From the NCBI RefSeq assembly GCF_003315485.1, contig NZ_QNSE01000008.1, positions 87,421 through 151,420 of the forward strand: a stretch of 64,000 nt of DNA, written 5' to 3'. Each line of letters opens with the position of its first letter. The first letter of the stretch is position 1. The notes beneath the pieces were generated by a model, which worked only from the letters and a program-made list of their open reading frames with translations, was not told the DNA's origin and did not search any database. Below, piece by piece: positions 29,047 to 37,830 of the stretch. Both the position numbers and the translations under genes were made by a program. The stretch is from Marinomonas rhizomae (GTDB lineage Bacteria; Pseudomonadota; Gammaproteobacteria; Pseudomonadales; Marinomonadaceae).

Positions 29047-29886
29047 TTATTTTACGGCGCCGAATGTAAGGCCTTGGACTAATTGTTTTTGACAGAACCA
29101 ACCAAAAATAACGATTGGCGCGCAAGCTAGTGTCGAAGCTGCTGACAATTTCGCCCAGAACAGACCTTCAGGGCTAGAGTAAGAAGCAATCATCGCGGTT
29201 AATGGAGCGGCATCGGACGCCGTTAAGTTGAGAGACCAAAAAGCCTCATTCCAACACAATACAATGGATAAAAGAGCGGTAGATGAAATCGCACCAACAG
29301 AAAGAGGCAGCACAACTTTGACTACTTCATCCCAAGGTGTTGCACCATCCATTCTGGCTGCTTCTAAGATTTCTTTCGGTAGGTCTTTGAAATAAGAAAA
29401 CAGCATCCAAACAATAATGGGCAGATTCATTAGTGTGAAAATGATGACTAATGCTGTTTTTGAGTCCAACAACCCGTAGTCGCGGCATAAAATATAAATA
29501 GGTACTAAAACCCCCACCGCTGGAAGCATTTTAGTAGAGAGCATCCAAAGCAGAATATCTTTAGTGCGCTTACCAGGGAAAAATGCCATGGAGTAAGCGG
29601 CAGGAACTGCAATAATCAGCGCGATAATAGTTGAGCCGAATGACGTTACCACTGAGTTCCATGCATGATGGAGGTAGTCGCTACGTTCTTGAACGACGCG
29701 AAAGTTATCCAATGTTGGTTCGAAGACCAGTGTTGGAGGAATGGATATTGCTTGTAGCTCGGTTTTGAACGAGGTGATAAACATCCAAAAAATGGGAAAA
29801 AATAATACCAATGCGACTGTCCATGCGAACAAGCCAGTAATAATGGTTTTGAGTTTGCGTTGTTGATTAAGAGTCATCGTATTCAC
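29047..29886 (-). CDS. mtlG: Polyol ABC importer permease 2
   Basis: The 279-aa inner-membrane protein has six predicted helices and the cytoplasmic EAA loop EAARMDGATPWDEVVKVVLP that docks on the ATPase. It resembles MalG/MtlG-type CUT1 permeases. Its start is one base after the mtlF stop region, and mtlK follows 18 bp downstream, so all are cotranscribed. Confidence 0.92.
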   Translation of the reverse strand: MNTMTLNQQRKLKTIITGLFAWTVALVLFFPIFWMFITSFKTELQAISIPPTLVFEPTLDNFRVVQERSDYLHHAWNSVVTSFGSTIIALIIAVPAAYSMAFFPGKRTKDILLWMLSTKMLPAVGVLVPIYILCRDYGLLDSKTALVIIFTLMNLPIIVWMLFSYFKDLPKEILEAARMDGATPWDEVVKVVLPLSVGAISSTALLSIVLCWNEAFWSLNLTASDAAPLTAMIASYSSPEGLFWAKLSAASTLACAPIVIFGWFCQKQLVQGLTFGAVK

Positions 29887-29887
29887 C

Positions 29888-30748
29888 TCACACCGTTAAG
29901 TTTTTGCCAACGGCACGAATTAAGAAAAAGGCTACGATATTGGCAAGCAATACGGCAAATAAACCACCTGCAGAAGCCACACCAACGTCATATTGAAGAA
30001 GTGCTTGGTTATAAATGAGGTAGGCTAAATTTGTACTGTCATAGCCTGGTCCACCGCCAGTAGAAACGAAGATTTCAGCAAAAACCGCCAATAAGAAGAT
30101 GGTTTCTATCATCACAACTACAGCAATAGGGCGGGCAAGGTGAGGAATCGTTAAATAGCGGAAGATATGCCAGCCTGTTGCACCATCCATCTGAGCGGCT
30201 TCTTTTTGTTCCGTATCTTGGGACTGCAGAGCGGTAACAAATACCAAAATGGCAAAAGGAAGCCACTGCCAGCTGACCATGATAATAACCGACATCAGAG
30301 GGTAGCTAGATAGCCAGTCTATAGGTTCTAGCCCTAGTGATTGCGATATCCAAGCAAAGATCCCATAGACGGGATTCATCATCATGTTTTTCCAAATCAA
30401 AGCGTTGACAGTTGGCATGATAAAGAAAGGTGAAATTAGCAAAACACGTACAATACCTTGTCCGAAGAAAGGTTTGTCAATTAACGCTGATAGCATGACA
30501 CCCAATACTACGGTGATGATCAATACAGAAAGCAATAGTATTAGAGTGTTGGATACCGCAGGAAAGAAGCCAGGATCGGTAATGAAAAACTCAAAGTTCA
30601 TCAAGCCGACAAAGTTGTTTTGACCTGGGTATAGCAAGTTGTAGCGTATGGTGGAAAAATAGATGGTCATGGACAATGGAATGATCATCCAAACCAACAG
30701 CATGATGACTGATGGCGCCATTAATAAGCGAGTGATTGAACGCTTCAT
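29888..30748 (-). CDS. mtlF: Polyol ABC importer permease 1
   Basis: The 286-aa inner-membrane protein has six helices and the EAA loop KEAAQMDGATGWHIFRYLTI. It is the MalF/MtlF-type partner of the next permease, and the heterodimer forms the channel. A 100-bp gap with a stable stem-loop separates it from the upstream binding-protein gene, which would let the binding protein be made in excess. Confidence 0.92.
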   Translation of the reverse strand: MKRSITRLLMAPSVIMLLVWMIIPLSMTIYFSTIRYNLLYPGQNNFVGLMNFEFFITDPGFFPAVSNTLILLLSVLIITVVLGVMLSALIDKPFFGQGIVRVLLISPFFIMPTVNALIWKNMMMNPVYGIFAWISQSLGLEPIDWLSSYPLMSVIIMVSWQWLPFAILVFVTALQSQDTEQKEAAQMDGATGWHIFRYLTIPHLARPIAVVVMIETIFLLAVFAEIFVSTGGGPGYDSTNLAYLIYNQALLQYDVGVASAGGLFAVLLANIVAFFLIRAVGKNLTV

Positions 30749-30810
30749 GTTGAGTTTCTCTTATTATAAGCGGGAATAATTACCCCATGAATAGGGCGAG
30801 TCAGAGGTAA

Positions 30811-30834
30811 GAAATAGGGCAAAAGCCCTATTTC
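30811..30834 (-). other. Intercistronic stem-loop between mtlE and mtlF
   Basis: GAAATAGGGC and GCCCTATTTC form a perfect 10-bp stem with a 4-nt loop, 15 bp after the mtlE stop. There is no strong T-run after it on the minus strand. Such loops usually stabilise binding-protein mRNA or partly terminate transcription. Confidence 0.65.
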
Positions 30835-30848
30835 TTTATCAAGCTAGA

Positions 30849-32168
30849 CTAGTAATACCCTGCTTGACGCATTTGACGATCTGCAGAGGTGTTTGCAGAC
30901 TTTAATGCTTGTTCAACCGTCATGGAGCCAGCCAATGCGCCTGATACCATTTGACCTGCTGTAGTACCAATTGCTTGGAACTCAGGAATGGCAGCGAATT
31001 GAACGCCCACGTAAGGGGAAGGTTTTAGTGTGCTGTCTGTTGGATCGGCAGATTTGATTGCTTTTAGTTCTGCTTCAGCAAAAACGGCTGCTTTTTGGAA
31101 CTTAGGGTTTGCATAAGTGCTGGCACGTGTGCCAGTTGGTACCGCTGCCCAGCCATTCTTGCTGCCCACTAGTTCGATGTATTCTTTAGAGGTTGCCCAA
31201 CGAACAAATTTTTGTGCTGCGTCAGCGTTTTTAGTCGCTGCTGGAATCCCTAGTGCCCAGGCCCATAGCCAGTTCGCACCTTTTTCGGTGACAGAAATTG
31301 GAGATTGAGCAAAACCTACTTGATCTGCAACTTTACTTTGTTTCGGATCGGTAACAAAAGACGCTGCTATGGTGGCATCAATCCACATGCCGCATTTTCC
31401 TTCATTAAACAACGCTAGACTTTCGTTGAAGCTGTTGCTGCTTGAGCCAGGAGGTCCGTACTTAGTAAGTAGGTCAACATAGAAAGTAACAGCGTTGTTC
31501 CACTCTGCAGTCTCTAGTTGTGGCTTCCAGTTTTCATCAAACCAACGAGCGCCAAAAGAGTTTGCCATGGCTGTCATAAATGCCATGTTGTCGCCCCAGC
31601 CAGCTTTACCGCGTAAGCAAATACCATAAATGCCTTTGCTTGGGTCATTTACTGCAGCCGCAACGTCGCGAATGTGTTCCCAGCTGTCACGATCATTGAT
31701 TTCCATACCTGCGGCTTTAACAAGGTCTTTTCGGTACATGACCATGGAGCTTTCACCATAAAAGGGTGCTGCATACATAGTGCCATCATAAGACAAACCG
31801 CCACGAATGGAAGGAAGGATGTCTTGCGCGTCGTAGTTTCCGCTTGTGTCGACTGCTTGTAGCCAGCCACGCTCACCCCAGATTGGGGCTTCATACATAC
31901 CAATAGTCATTACGTCGTAAAGACCGCTTTTGTTGGCAATATCTTGTGTTACGTTTTGACGTAAAACGCCTTCTTCTAGCGTTACCCATTTAACTTTGAT
32001 GTCGGGGTTGGCTTTTTCAAATTCAGGTGTGAGTTTTTGCATTTCGATCATGTGGCCGTTGTTTACAGTAGCCACTGTGATTTCAGTTGCAGAGAAGGCG
32101 CTTGTAGCTGTCATAGCTGCTGATAGAGATACCGCATAAGCTAAGGTATTTTTGGTAAGGCGTTTCAT
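30849..32168 (-). CDS. mtlE: Polyol-binding periplasmic protein
   Basis: The 439-aa extracellular solute-binding protein (family 1, CUT1 type) has an N-terminal signal peptide (MKRLTKNTLAYAVSLSAAM, cleavage likely after SAFSA). The mature part begins TEITVATVNNGHM and contains the family stretch RYDLVKAAG-like (MVMYRKDLVKAAGMEI) and NEGKCGMWIDATIAASF. The longest frame starts 19 codons earlier, but GGGGGA before the ATG at 32168 and the signal peptide fix the start. It is the first gene of the polyol operon mtlE-F-G-K-D. Confidence 0.92.
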   Translation of the reverse strand: MKRLTKNTLAYAVSLSAAMTATSAFSATEITVATVNNGHMIEMQKLTPEFEKANPDIKVKWVTLEEGVLRQNVTQDIANKSGLYDVMTIGMYEAPIWGERGWLQAVDTSGNYDAQDILPSIRGGLSYDGTMYAAPFYGESSMVMYRKDLVKAAGMEINDRDSWEHIRDVAAAVNDPSKGIYGICLRGKAGWGDNMAFMTAMANSFGARWFDENWKPQLETAEWNNAVTFYVDLLTKYGPPGSSSNSFNESLALFNEGKCGMWIDATIAASFVTDPKQSKVADQVGFAQSPISVTEKGANWLWAWALGIPAATKNADAAQKFVRWATSKEYIELVGSKNGWAAVPTGTRASTYANPKFQKAAVFAEAELKAIKSADPTDSTLKPSPYVGVQFAAIPEFQAIGTTAGQMVSGALAGSMTVEQALKSANTSADRQMRQAGYY

Positions 32169-32225
32169 AGGTTTCCCCCAGTTTGGAGTTTCTTTGTTTT
32201 TATAGTCGTACCTAAATCTCGACAA

Positions 32226-32490
32226 TTGCTCATCAAGTAATCATAAATATAGACTATGTCATAATTGACCTGTTAATACATAAATTGCCAATAATTGTAC
32301 TATTTTGTTTCATTTTTAACTTTTTAACAGGAAATTAGTCAATTCAATACTTATTTACTGTCCCTCAATTGTAGCTATCTCTCTGTCTAATAAGGTTTTA
32401 TGTGATAAATGTCAGTGAATTGGGTAAGGCATTTTCGTTTTTTTTGTATAAATGGCTATAATGGCGACATTATATTTTTAGGGAAATGTC
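32226..32490. promoter_or_regulatory. Divergent promoter region mtlE / sdhE
   Basis: This 265-bp AT-rich spacer separates the polyol operon (leftward) from sdhE (rightward). It must hold both promoters and, by inference, the site for the AraC-type activator. I could not identify a clear operator repeat. Confidence 0.4.
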
Positions 32491-32766
32491 ATGAGTGAAA
32501 CCACAGATTCAATTAGTTTTAAACGCCTTAAAATGCAGTGTCGTCGTGGCATGTTGGAGCTTGATGTTCTGCTTGAACCTTTTTTAGCGGATGTGTATTT
32601 GACGCTGGAAGAGGAAGATAAACAGCGCTTCGCTAATTTGCTTTCCTGTGAAGATCAGGAGCTGTTCCCGTGGTTCATGCAAAGTGCTGAGCCAGAAGAT
32701 CCGGATCATGCCCGTATTGTTGATATTATTTTGTCTCGTGTTCAGCCTGAAAACTACCGAGCTTAA
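32491..32766 (+). CDS. sdhE: SdhE, FAD assembly factor of succinate dehydrogenase
   Basis: The 91-aa protein belongs to the SdhE/YgfY (formerly CptB) family that promotes covalent flavin attachment to SdhA. The hallmark RRGMLELD (the RGxxE motif) is at residues 14-21, and the DHARIVDIILSRV helix is near the C-terminus. AGGGAAATGTC precedes the ATG. The next gene, ygfX, overlaps its 3' end in another frame, as in E. coli. Older annotation as an antitoxin is less likely. Confidence 0.93.
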   Translation: MSETTDSISFKRLKMQCRRGMLELDVLLEPFLADVYLTLEEEDKQRFANLLSCEDQELFPWFMQSAEPEDPDHARIVDIILSRVQPENYRA

Positions 32767-33190
32767 ATGCTCATGGATTAGCGTAGGGCTGTGGCTTTTT
32801 TTAGTCGTGGCGTATGCTGCTCTTTTGCAAGTTTATTGGATGCCTGCCTATTGGCGGGCATTGCTTTATCTTGGGGGTGGCTTAGTTGGATTAACGCTAC
32901 TCATTCGTATGCTCCACAAACCTTTACGACAGATTGGTATTGATGAGCAAGGCGTTTTTCTATTAGATCGAGGTGGTTATGAAAGGCTGCTTTTTATTCG
33001 TGCTAATGGTGTTCAGTTGATTGCTAAAGCCGATCAAGAGCAGACTTTTTGGGGTAAAATCTGGCCCAAATACCGAGTGATATATCGCGATAGCGTTGGA
33101 ATGGAAGTGTATCAAGTACTTCGCTCTTATGCGGCGCAACAAATTTTGCGCCGCCGCAGTGAAGAGGCAAAAAAGCATTTCGATCTATAA
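32738..33190 (+). CDS. ygfX: YgfX-like small membrane protein
   Basis: The protein is about 150 aa, with two adjacent membrane helices near the N-terminus (VGLWLFLVVAYAALL, ALLYLGGGLVGLTLLIRM) and a soluble C-terminal half (residues 70-150) rich in basic residues. This is the layout of YgfX/CptA, encoded next to sdhE in many gammaproteobacteria. I place the start at a GTG (32738) overlapping the sdhE end, as in the E. coli pair. In-frame ATGs at 32708 and 32648 are alternatives and none has a strong ribosome site. Function is uncertain. Confidence 0.7.
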   Translation: MFSLKTTELKCSWISVGLWLFLVVAYAALLQVYWMPAYWRALLYLGGGLVGLTLLIRMLHKPLRQIGIDEQGVFLLDRGGYERLLFIRANGVQLIAKADQEQTFWGKIWPKYRVIYRDSVGMEVYQVLRSYAAQQILRRRSEEAKKHFDL

Positions 33191-33217
33191 ACCTAGCTCT
33201 AAAAAGGCAAATACAGC

Positions 33218-34813
33218 TTAATCTAGTTTTTGAGGTGCTAGTATGGTCGGTGTGCTGGTGGTTAGTTTATTTGGGTAATCTAATGTGAAGTGCAAGCCGC
33301 GGCTTTCTTTGCGCGACATGGCGGAACGTATAATTAAATCGGCGACAACTGCTAAATTTCGTAGTTCGAGCAAATCATTCGAGATCTTGTAATTAGCATA
33401 AAACTCTTGGATTTCTGACAATAACAAATCTACTCGGTGTTTGGCTCTTAAGAGGCGTTTATCGGTTCTTACAATGCCGACATAATCCCACATAAAACGT
33501 CGTAGCTCTTGCCAGTTATGGGTGATTACTACGTCTTCATCAGAGTTTTTGACCTGGCTTTCATCCCAGTCAGGAATGTCGACTTCATTGGTGTGTGGAT
33601 GATTATCGGCAATGTGTTGAGCAGCAGAACGAGCAAAAACAATACATTCTAATAAGGAGTTGCTTGCAAGGCGATTCGCACCATGAAGTCCGGTATAAGC
33701 GGTTTCGCCAATGGCATACAGGTTGTCAATGTCTGTTGCGCTGTGACGGTTAACGACTACGCCACCACATGTATAGTGTGCGGCTGGAACGACAGGTATT
33801 GGCCCCTTTGTCATGTCGTGACCGTATTCTAAACAACGCTTATAAATGGTTGGGAAGTGTTCTTTTATGAATTCTGGATCTTTGTGGGAAATATCCAGCA
33901 AAACATGATGAATACCAAGGCGTTTCATCTCGTGATCGATTGCTCGGGCGACGATATCGCGCGGTGCTAGCTCCTCTCTGCTATCAAATTTCTCCATAAA
34001 GCGTGTGCCGTCTGGCAATAGAAGCTTTCCGCCTTCGCCACGAACGGCTTCAGATATCAAAAAGGTTTTGGCTTTGGAGTCGTAAAGGCAAGTAGGGTGG
34101 AATTGGTTGAATTCCATGTTTGCGACTCGACAACCTGCTCGCCAGGCCATGGCTATACCATCGCCAGAAGCGGTATCTGGGTTGCTGGTGTAAAGATATA
34201 CTTTGCTGCTACCTCCGCAGGCCAGTGATACAAAGCCCCCGTGAAAGACCTCAATGACGTCATCGTCTAAGTTCAGTGCGTATACACCAACCGCTCTATT
34301 TTCTCCTGCGATGCCGAGTTTTTTAGTGGTGACAACATCGATGGCCACGCGATCAGGGAAAAACTCGATATTGGGATGATTGCTTGCGTTTTTAATCAGT
34401 GTTTTAGAGATCGCTAAGCCAGTTGCATCGGCACTATGAATAATGCGTCTATGGCTGTGCCCACCTTCTTTTGTTAAATGGTATTCCTCACTTTCTCCAT
34501 AGCGGGTGAAAGGAACACCTTGGTCGATTAACCAATCAATACTTTCTTTAGAGTGTTCAACCGTAAAGCGAATGGCTTCTGGGTCGCCAAGTTCTACGCC
34601 AGCATCAATCGTATCGTGAATATGGGAGTCGATTGTGTCTTTATCTGACAATACAGCCGCGACACCGCCTTGAGCATATAGTGTGGACCCTTCGCGTATA
34701 TCTGCTTTGGTCAAAATAGCAACGTGATGCTTGTCTGCTAGCTCAAGGGCAAGCGTTAGCCCCGCGGCCCCCGCACCAATAATGACGATGTCGTGTTTAT
34801 AATGTCGGCTCAT
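33218..34813 (-). CDS. nadB: L-aspartate oxidase NadB
   Basis: The 531-aa flavoenzyme oxidises L-aspartate to iminoaspartate, the first step of NAD synthesis. The N-terminal FAD fold reads [32 protein letters not shown] and the active-site region with [12 protein letters not shown] and [11 protein letters not shown] are typical, and [13 protein letters not shown] carries the catalytic His and Arg surroundings. It is convergent with ygfX and divergent from rpoE, the same order as the nadB-algU region of Pseudomonas. Confidence 0.95.
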   Translation of the reverse strand: MSRHYKHDIVIIGAGAAGLTLALELADKHHVAILTKADIREGSTLYAQGGVAAVLSDKDTIDSHIHDTIDAGVELGDPEAIRFTVEHSKESIDWLIDQGVPFTRYGESEEYHLTKEGGHSHRRIIHSADATGLAISKTLIKNASNHPNIEFFPDRVAIDVVTTKKLGIAGENRAVGVYALNLDDDVIEVFHGGFVSLACGGSSKVYLYTSNPDTASGDGIAMAWRAGCRVANMEFNQFHPTCLYDSKAKTFLISEAVRGEGGKLLLPDGTRFMEKFDSREELAPRDIVARAIDHEMKRLGIHHVLLDISHKDPEFIKEHFPTIYKRCLEYGHDMTKGPIPVVPAAHYTCGGVVVNRHSATDIDNLYAIGETAYTGLHGANRLASNSLLECIVFARSAAQHIADNHPHTNEVDIPDWDESQVKNSDEDVVITHNWQELRRFMWDYVGIVRTDKRLLRAKHRVDLLLSEIQEFYANYKISNDLLELRNLAVVADLIIRSAMSRKESRGLHFTLDYPNKLTTSTPTILAPQKLD

Positions 34814-34966
34814 GTTATTGATCTGATTATGGCTAAAAAATTAATGTTACTATTGTTGCCAGTAAATAGTGAACACTTTCTGAGGTCTCATTTTGAATAT
34901 TGAGTATTATCGATTGTAAGAAAGGCGTAGCAACCTTTTAAATAGTGTATTTAGTAGTCAATGATG

Positions 34967-34994
34967 GGAACTCGCTGAGCGAAATGTTGTCTTC
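34967..34994 (+). promoter_or_regulatory. Candidate sigma-E promoter of rpoE
   Basis: GGAACT, a 16-bp spacer, then GTCTTC resembles the sigma-E consensus (GGAACTT, then TCTGA-like). It lies about 50 bp before rpoE, as expected for autoregulation. The -10 match is only partial. Confidence 0.4.
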
Positions 34995-35044
34995 TCTTGT
35001 AATGAGCAAGGGCGCGGACGAAAAGGTTTTTATATGAGGTGCCT

Positions 35045-35632
35045 ATGCAGCACGAAACGTCTTCTGATCAGGCGTTAGTTGAAAAAGTACAGCAGGGTGA
35101 TAAGCGGGCGTTTGATCTGCTTGTTGTCAAATATCAATATAAGGTCATTGGTTTAATTGGACGTTATGTACAAGATAGAAGTGAAGTACTGGATGTAGCT
35201 CAAGATAGCTTTATTAAGGCATATCGTGCGATAGGGAGTTTCCGTGGAGAAAGTGCTTTTTACACTTGGTTATATCGGATTGCTGTCAACACAGCGAAAA
35301 ACTACCTTGTGAGTCGCTCTCGTCGTCCGCCAGAATCTGATGTCGAACTGGATAATGAAGAGGTTTTCAGTGTGTATGAAGCCTTAGCAGATATTGATAC
35401 GCCTGAAGCAAACCTAAATAGTGATCGCCTCGAAAAGGCAATTCATTATGCTATTCAGCATTTGCCAGAAGAATTGCGTAGTGCATTAACGTTACGTGAA
35501 TTCGATGGTCTGAGTTATGAAGACATTTCATTGATCATGGACTGTCCCGTAGGAACAGTTCGATCACGTATTTTTCGTGCACGAGAGGCAGTAGAAAAAC
35601 ACATACGTCCACTGATGGATACAGGAGAGTAA
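35045..35632 (+). CDS. rpoE: Envelope-stress sigma factor RpoE (AlgU)
   Basis: The 195-aa ECF sigma factor has region 2 (residues 10-90, with DVAQDSFIKAYRAIGSFRGESAFYTWLYRIAVNTAKNYL) and region 4 (about 130-190, with LPEELRSALTLREFDGLSYEDISLIMDCPVGTVRSRIFRAREA). Both match RpoE/AlgU closely. I use the ATG at 35045, which follows GAGG with 5-nt spacing; an upstream GTG is in frame. It leads the operon rpoE-rseA-rseB-rseC, followed by degP. Confidence 0.96.
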   Translation: MQHETSSDQALVEKVQQGDKRAFDLLVVKYQYKVIGLIGRYVQDRSEVLDVAQDSFIKAYRAIGSFRGESAFYTWLYRIAVNTAKNYLVSRSRRPPESDVELDNEEVFSVYEALADIDTPEANLNSDRLEKAIHYAIQHLPEELRSALTLREFDGLSYEDISLIMDCPVGTVRSRIFRAREAVEKHIRPLMDTGE

Positions 35633-35634
35633 AT

Positions 35635-36333
35635 ATGACAGCTTTAAAAAGCGGTTCACCACAAAATGATTGCTCCCGAGATCATGACAGTACTCGAGAA
35701 AACGACAGTCTCCAAGAAAACAATGGTTCTGAAGACGTGCTTTCTAGCCTATCGGCTATGTTTGATGGTGAAGCGACGCAGCAGGATCTAGAGCAACTAA
35801 TCGATGGCGATAGTGCCGAGTTAAGCCGTCAGCTAGAGTCTTACCATTTAATTCAGCAGGCCCTTCATAAAGACTCACCTGTTGCGGTTGGTTTGGAAGA
35901 TAGCTTGATGCTTCGCGTACGAGCTGAGATTAATGTTGATGCTTCATTTCCTGAAGAGCAAGGTCTAGAAGAGCGAAGCGTTAACAATTTGTTGCCTTTT
36001 GTGTTGCCTAGTGAAAGAAAGGCGACTCGTTCCACGTGGCGTGTCGCCTTGTCTAGTGTTGCTGTTGCCGCAAGTGTGGCGTTTGTAGTGATTTTGGGTG
36101 GTAATGAGTTATTAACCCCAGATACGGGGGCTCCTAATTTAGTCGCGGAGGTTCGCACTCCTTCGGAGAGTATGGTGGTAACACCATTGGCGGAATTGGA
36201 TGAAAATGCTTTGCAGGTGGATAACGTTAGGTTGCAACATTACCTTCGACAACATGCCGAACAAGCGGCGATGACGGTTGGGCAGGGAATGATACCTATG
36301 GCTCGAGTCGTTAGTTACCCCGTAAAAGAGTAA
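35635..36333 (+). CDS. rseA: Anti-sigma-E factor RseA (MucA)
   Basis: The 232-aa single-pass membrane protein begins with about 45 polar residues. It then has the RseA_N sigma-binding domain (LSSLSAMFDGEATQQDLEQLI), a membrane helix at about 138-155 (VALSSVAVAASVAFVVILGG) and a periplasmic C-terminal domain. It sequesters RpoE and is degraded by regulated proteolysis under envelope stress. GGAGAG overlaps the rpoE end, giving a 2-nt gap and coupled synthesis. The N-terminal polar extension is longer than usual. Confidence 0.9.
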   Translation: MTALKSGSPQNDCSRDHDSTRENDSLQENNGSEDVLSSLSAMFDGEATQQDLEQLIDGDSAELSRQLESYHLIQQALHKDSPVAVGLEDSLMLRVRAEINVDASFPEEQGLEERSVNNLLPFVLPSERKATRSTWRVALSSVAVAASVAFVVILGGNELLTPDTGAPNLVAEVRTPSESMVVTPLAELDENALQVDNVRLQHYLRQHAEQAAMTVGQGMIPMARVVSYPVKE

Positions 36334-36336
36334 TTT

Positions 36337-37302
36337 ATGAGATTATTTTCGTTTTTACATATTTTTTTCACGGTGCTATGTCTTACTATTTCGGGGGTAA
36401 GTTCAGCAAGTAACACTACACCAGATGCATTACATTTATTGAGAAGCATGACGCAGTCATTTTCTACCCTGAGTTATGATGGTGTATTTGTGCATTCTGA
36501 AGCGATGAATATAAACAGCATGCGTGTTCGTCATGATTTGATGGGTGGTGTGGAATATGAAAGTTTGGTGGATTTAGATGGTGATAAGATTGAAGTCTTG
36601 CGCATCGATGACAAAATCATTTCTGTCTATCCAAATGCACTGGTTGCTAACATGCGTGCGCCATTGATACCGCCTTTTAGGCGTTTCAAAGATGTAGAAA
36701 GTGACCGGCTTATTAAAGGTTACGACATGATTGTCGGAGAACATACTGGTCGAATCGCGGGACGTAAAGTCGTTGCTGTAAAGCTTATGCCAAAAGATCA
36801 ATATCGCTATGGGCATCAATTTTGGTTGGACGAAGAAAATCATTTTCTTTTAAAGCATGATATGTTGAAGACGAATGGCAGGTTGTTGGAGCGAATTCAA
36901 TTTACCTCGGTTAATTTTGCCCCTGACTTGAAAGATATCGATTTTGTCCCAAAAGAGGGGAGTTATGCAGAACCAGAGGTAGAAACTCAGCCAAGACGAG
37001 TCAAAAACCTTTGGCAATTTGACTGGTTACCGAAAGGTTTTTCTCTGGTATGGCCAGAAGCAAGGTCGTTAAATCATGGTACCAGTATGTTGCTGTTATC
37101 TGATGGAATGGCAACCATCTCGATTTTTGTTGAGCCAACTATGAAGGCGAAAACCATGTCCATTTTAAACATGGGGGCGACCATTGCCGGTGAACGTAGT
37201 ATTAAAGTAAAAGATCAGTTGTATTTGTTGACCATGGTTGGCGAGGTTCCCGAACCCACTATTGAGAAACTGATGACCGTATTTATGCCAAGGCAAGATT
37301 GA
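36337..37302 (+). CDS. rseB: RseB (MucB), periplasmic protector of RseA
   Basis: The 321-aa protein has a signal peptide (about residues 1-24, LHIFFTVLCLTISGVSSA). The mature part has two domains in the MucB/RseB family: an N-terminal LolA-like half and a smaller C-terminal domain from about 220. HLLRSMTQSFSTLSYDGVFVH is the family start. It binds RseA and blocks its cleavage until lipoprotein or LPS signals arrive. Stop and start codons of rseB and rseC overlap by one base. Confidence 0.93.
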   Translation: MRLFSFLHIFFTVLCLTISGVSSASNTTPDALHLLRSMTQSFSTLSYDGVFVHSEAMNINSMRVRHDLMGGVEYESLVDLDGDKIEVLRIDDKIISVYPNALVANMRAPLIPPFRRFKDVESDRLIKGYDMIVGEHTGRIAGRKVVAVKLMPKDQYRYGHQFWLDEENHFLLKHDMLKTNGRLLERIQFTSVNFAPDLKDIDFVPKEGSYAEPEVETQPRRVKNLWQFDWLPKGFSLVWPEARSLNHGTSMLLLSDGMATISIFVEPTMKAKTMSILNMGATIAGERSIKVKDQLYLLTMVGEVPEPTIEKLMTVFMPRQD

Positions 37303-37769
37303 TGATTGAAGAAACTGGAAGAGTATTGTCCATAGAAGATGGTTTTGCTGATGTCGAAACAATACGTACGAGCAGCTGTACTTCTTGTCGCGCTCGTCAT
37401 GGTTGTGGTCATCATGCTATTGCTCAAGTGTCTTCATCAAATCGAATGCGCATGCGAGCGATTGACCCTTTGTCAGTAGAAGTTGGGCAGAGTGTGGTCG
37501 TTGGAATTCCTGAAGATACGCTATTACAGGCTTCTGTCTGGATGTATCTAATTCCATTACTTGGCTTGGTTGGCGGCGCGGTTATACCATCCTTGTGGGG
37601 TGGGGGATCTGATATTGCAGTTATTTTTTCTATTATTGGCTTTGCTGGTGGTTTGTTGCTAGCGAGAGGTAAGTCGAAGCAAGAGATGAACAATCTCAAT
37701 TATTACCCCAAAATTTTAAGAGTTGAATTACTTAACGATGGCCAGATTCCTTTGGTTGTAACATCGTAA
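37302..37769 (+). CDS. rseC: RseC (MucC) positive regulator of sigma-E activity
   Basis: The 155-aa inner-membrane protein has an N-terminal cysteine cluster (SSCTSCRARHGCG, about residues 20-35) and two central membrane helices (ASVWMYLIPLLGLVGGAVI, IAVIFSIIGFAGGLLLA). This is the RseC/MucC architecture. The start ATG overlaps the rseB TGA by one base. Its exact biochemical role in the family is poorly known. Confidence 0.9.
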   Translation: MIEETGRVLSIEDGFADVETIRTSSCTSCRARHGCGHHAIAQVSSSNRMRMRAIDPLSVEVGQSVVVGIPEDTLLQASVWMYLIPLLGLVGGAVIPSLWGGGSDIAVIFSIIGFAGGLLLARGKSKQEMNNLNYYPKILRVELLNDGQIPLVVTS

Positions 37770-37830
37770 GTATCTAAATGTCTTCACCTGGCACTGTAAT
37801 GAATTTGGTACGTCTTAAGGAGACCAATCA

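Noticed and set aside
32491..33190. CptB/CptA toxin-antitoxin pair
   Set aside because: The RGxxE protein fits the SdhE flavinylation factor; the toxin-antitoxin reading is an older annotation and nothing in this context supports it.
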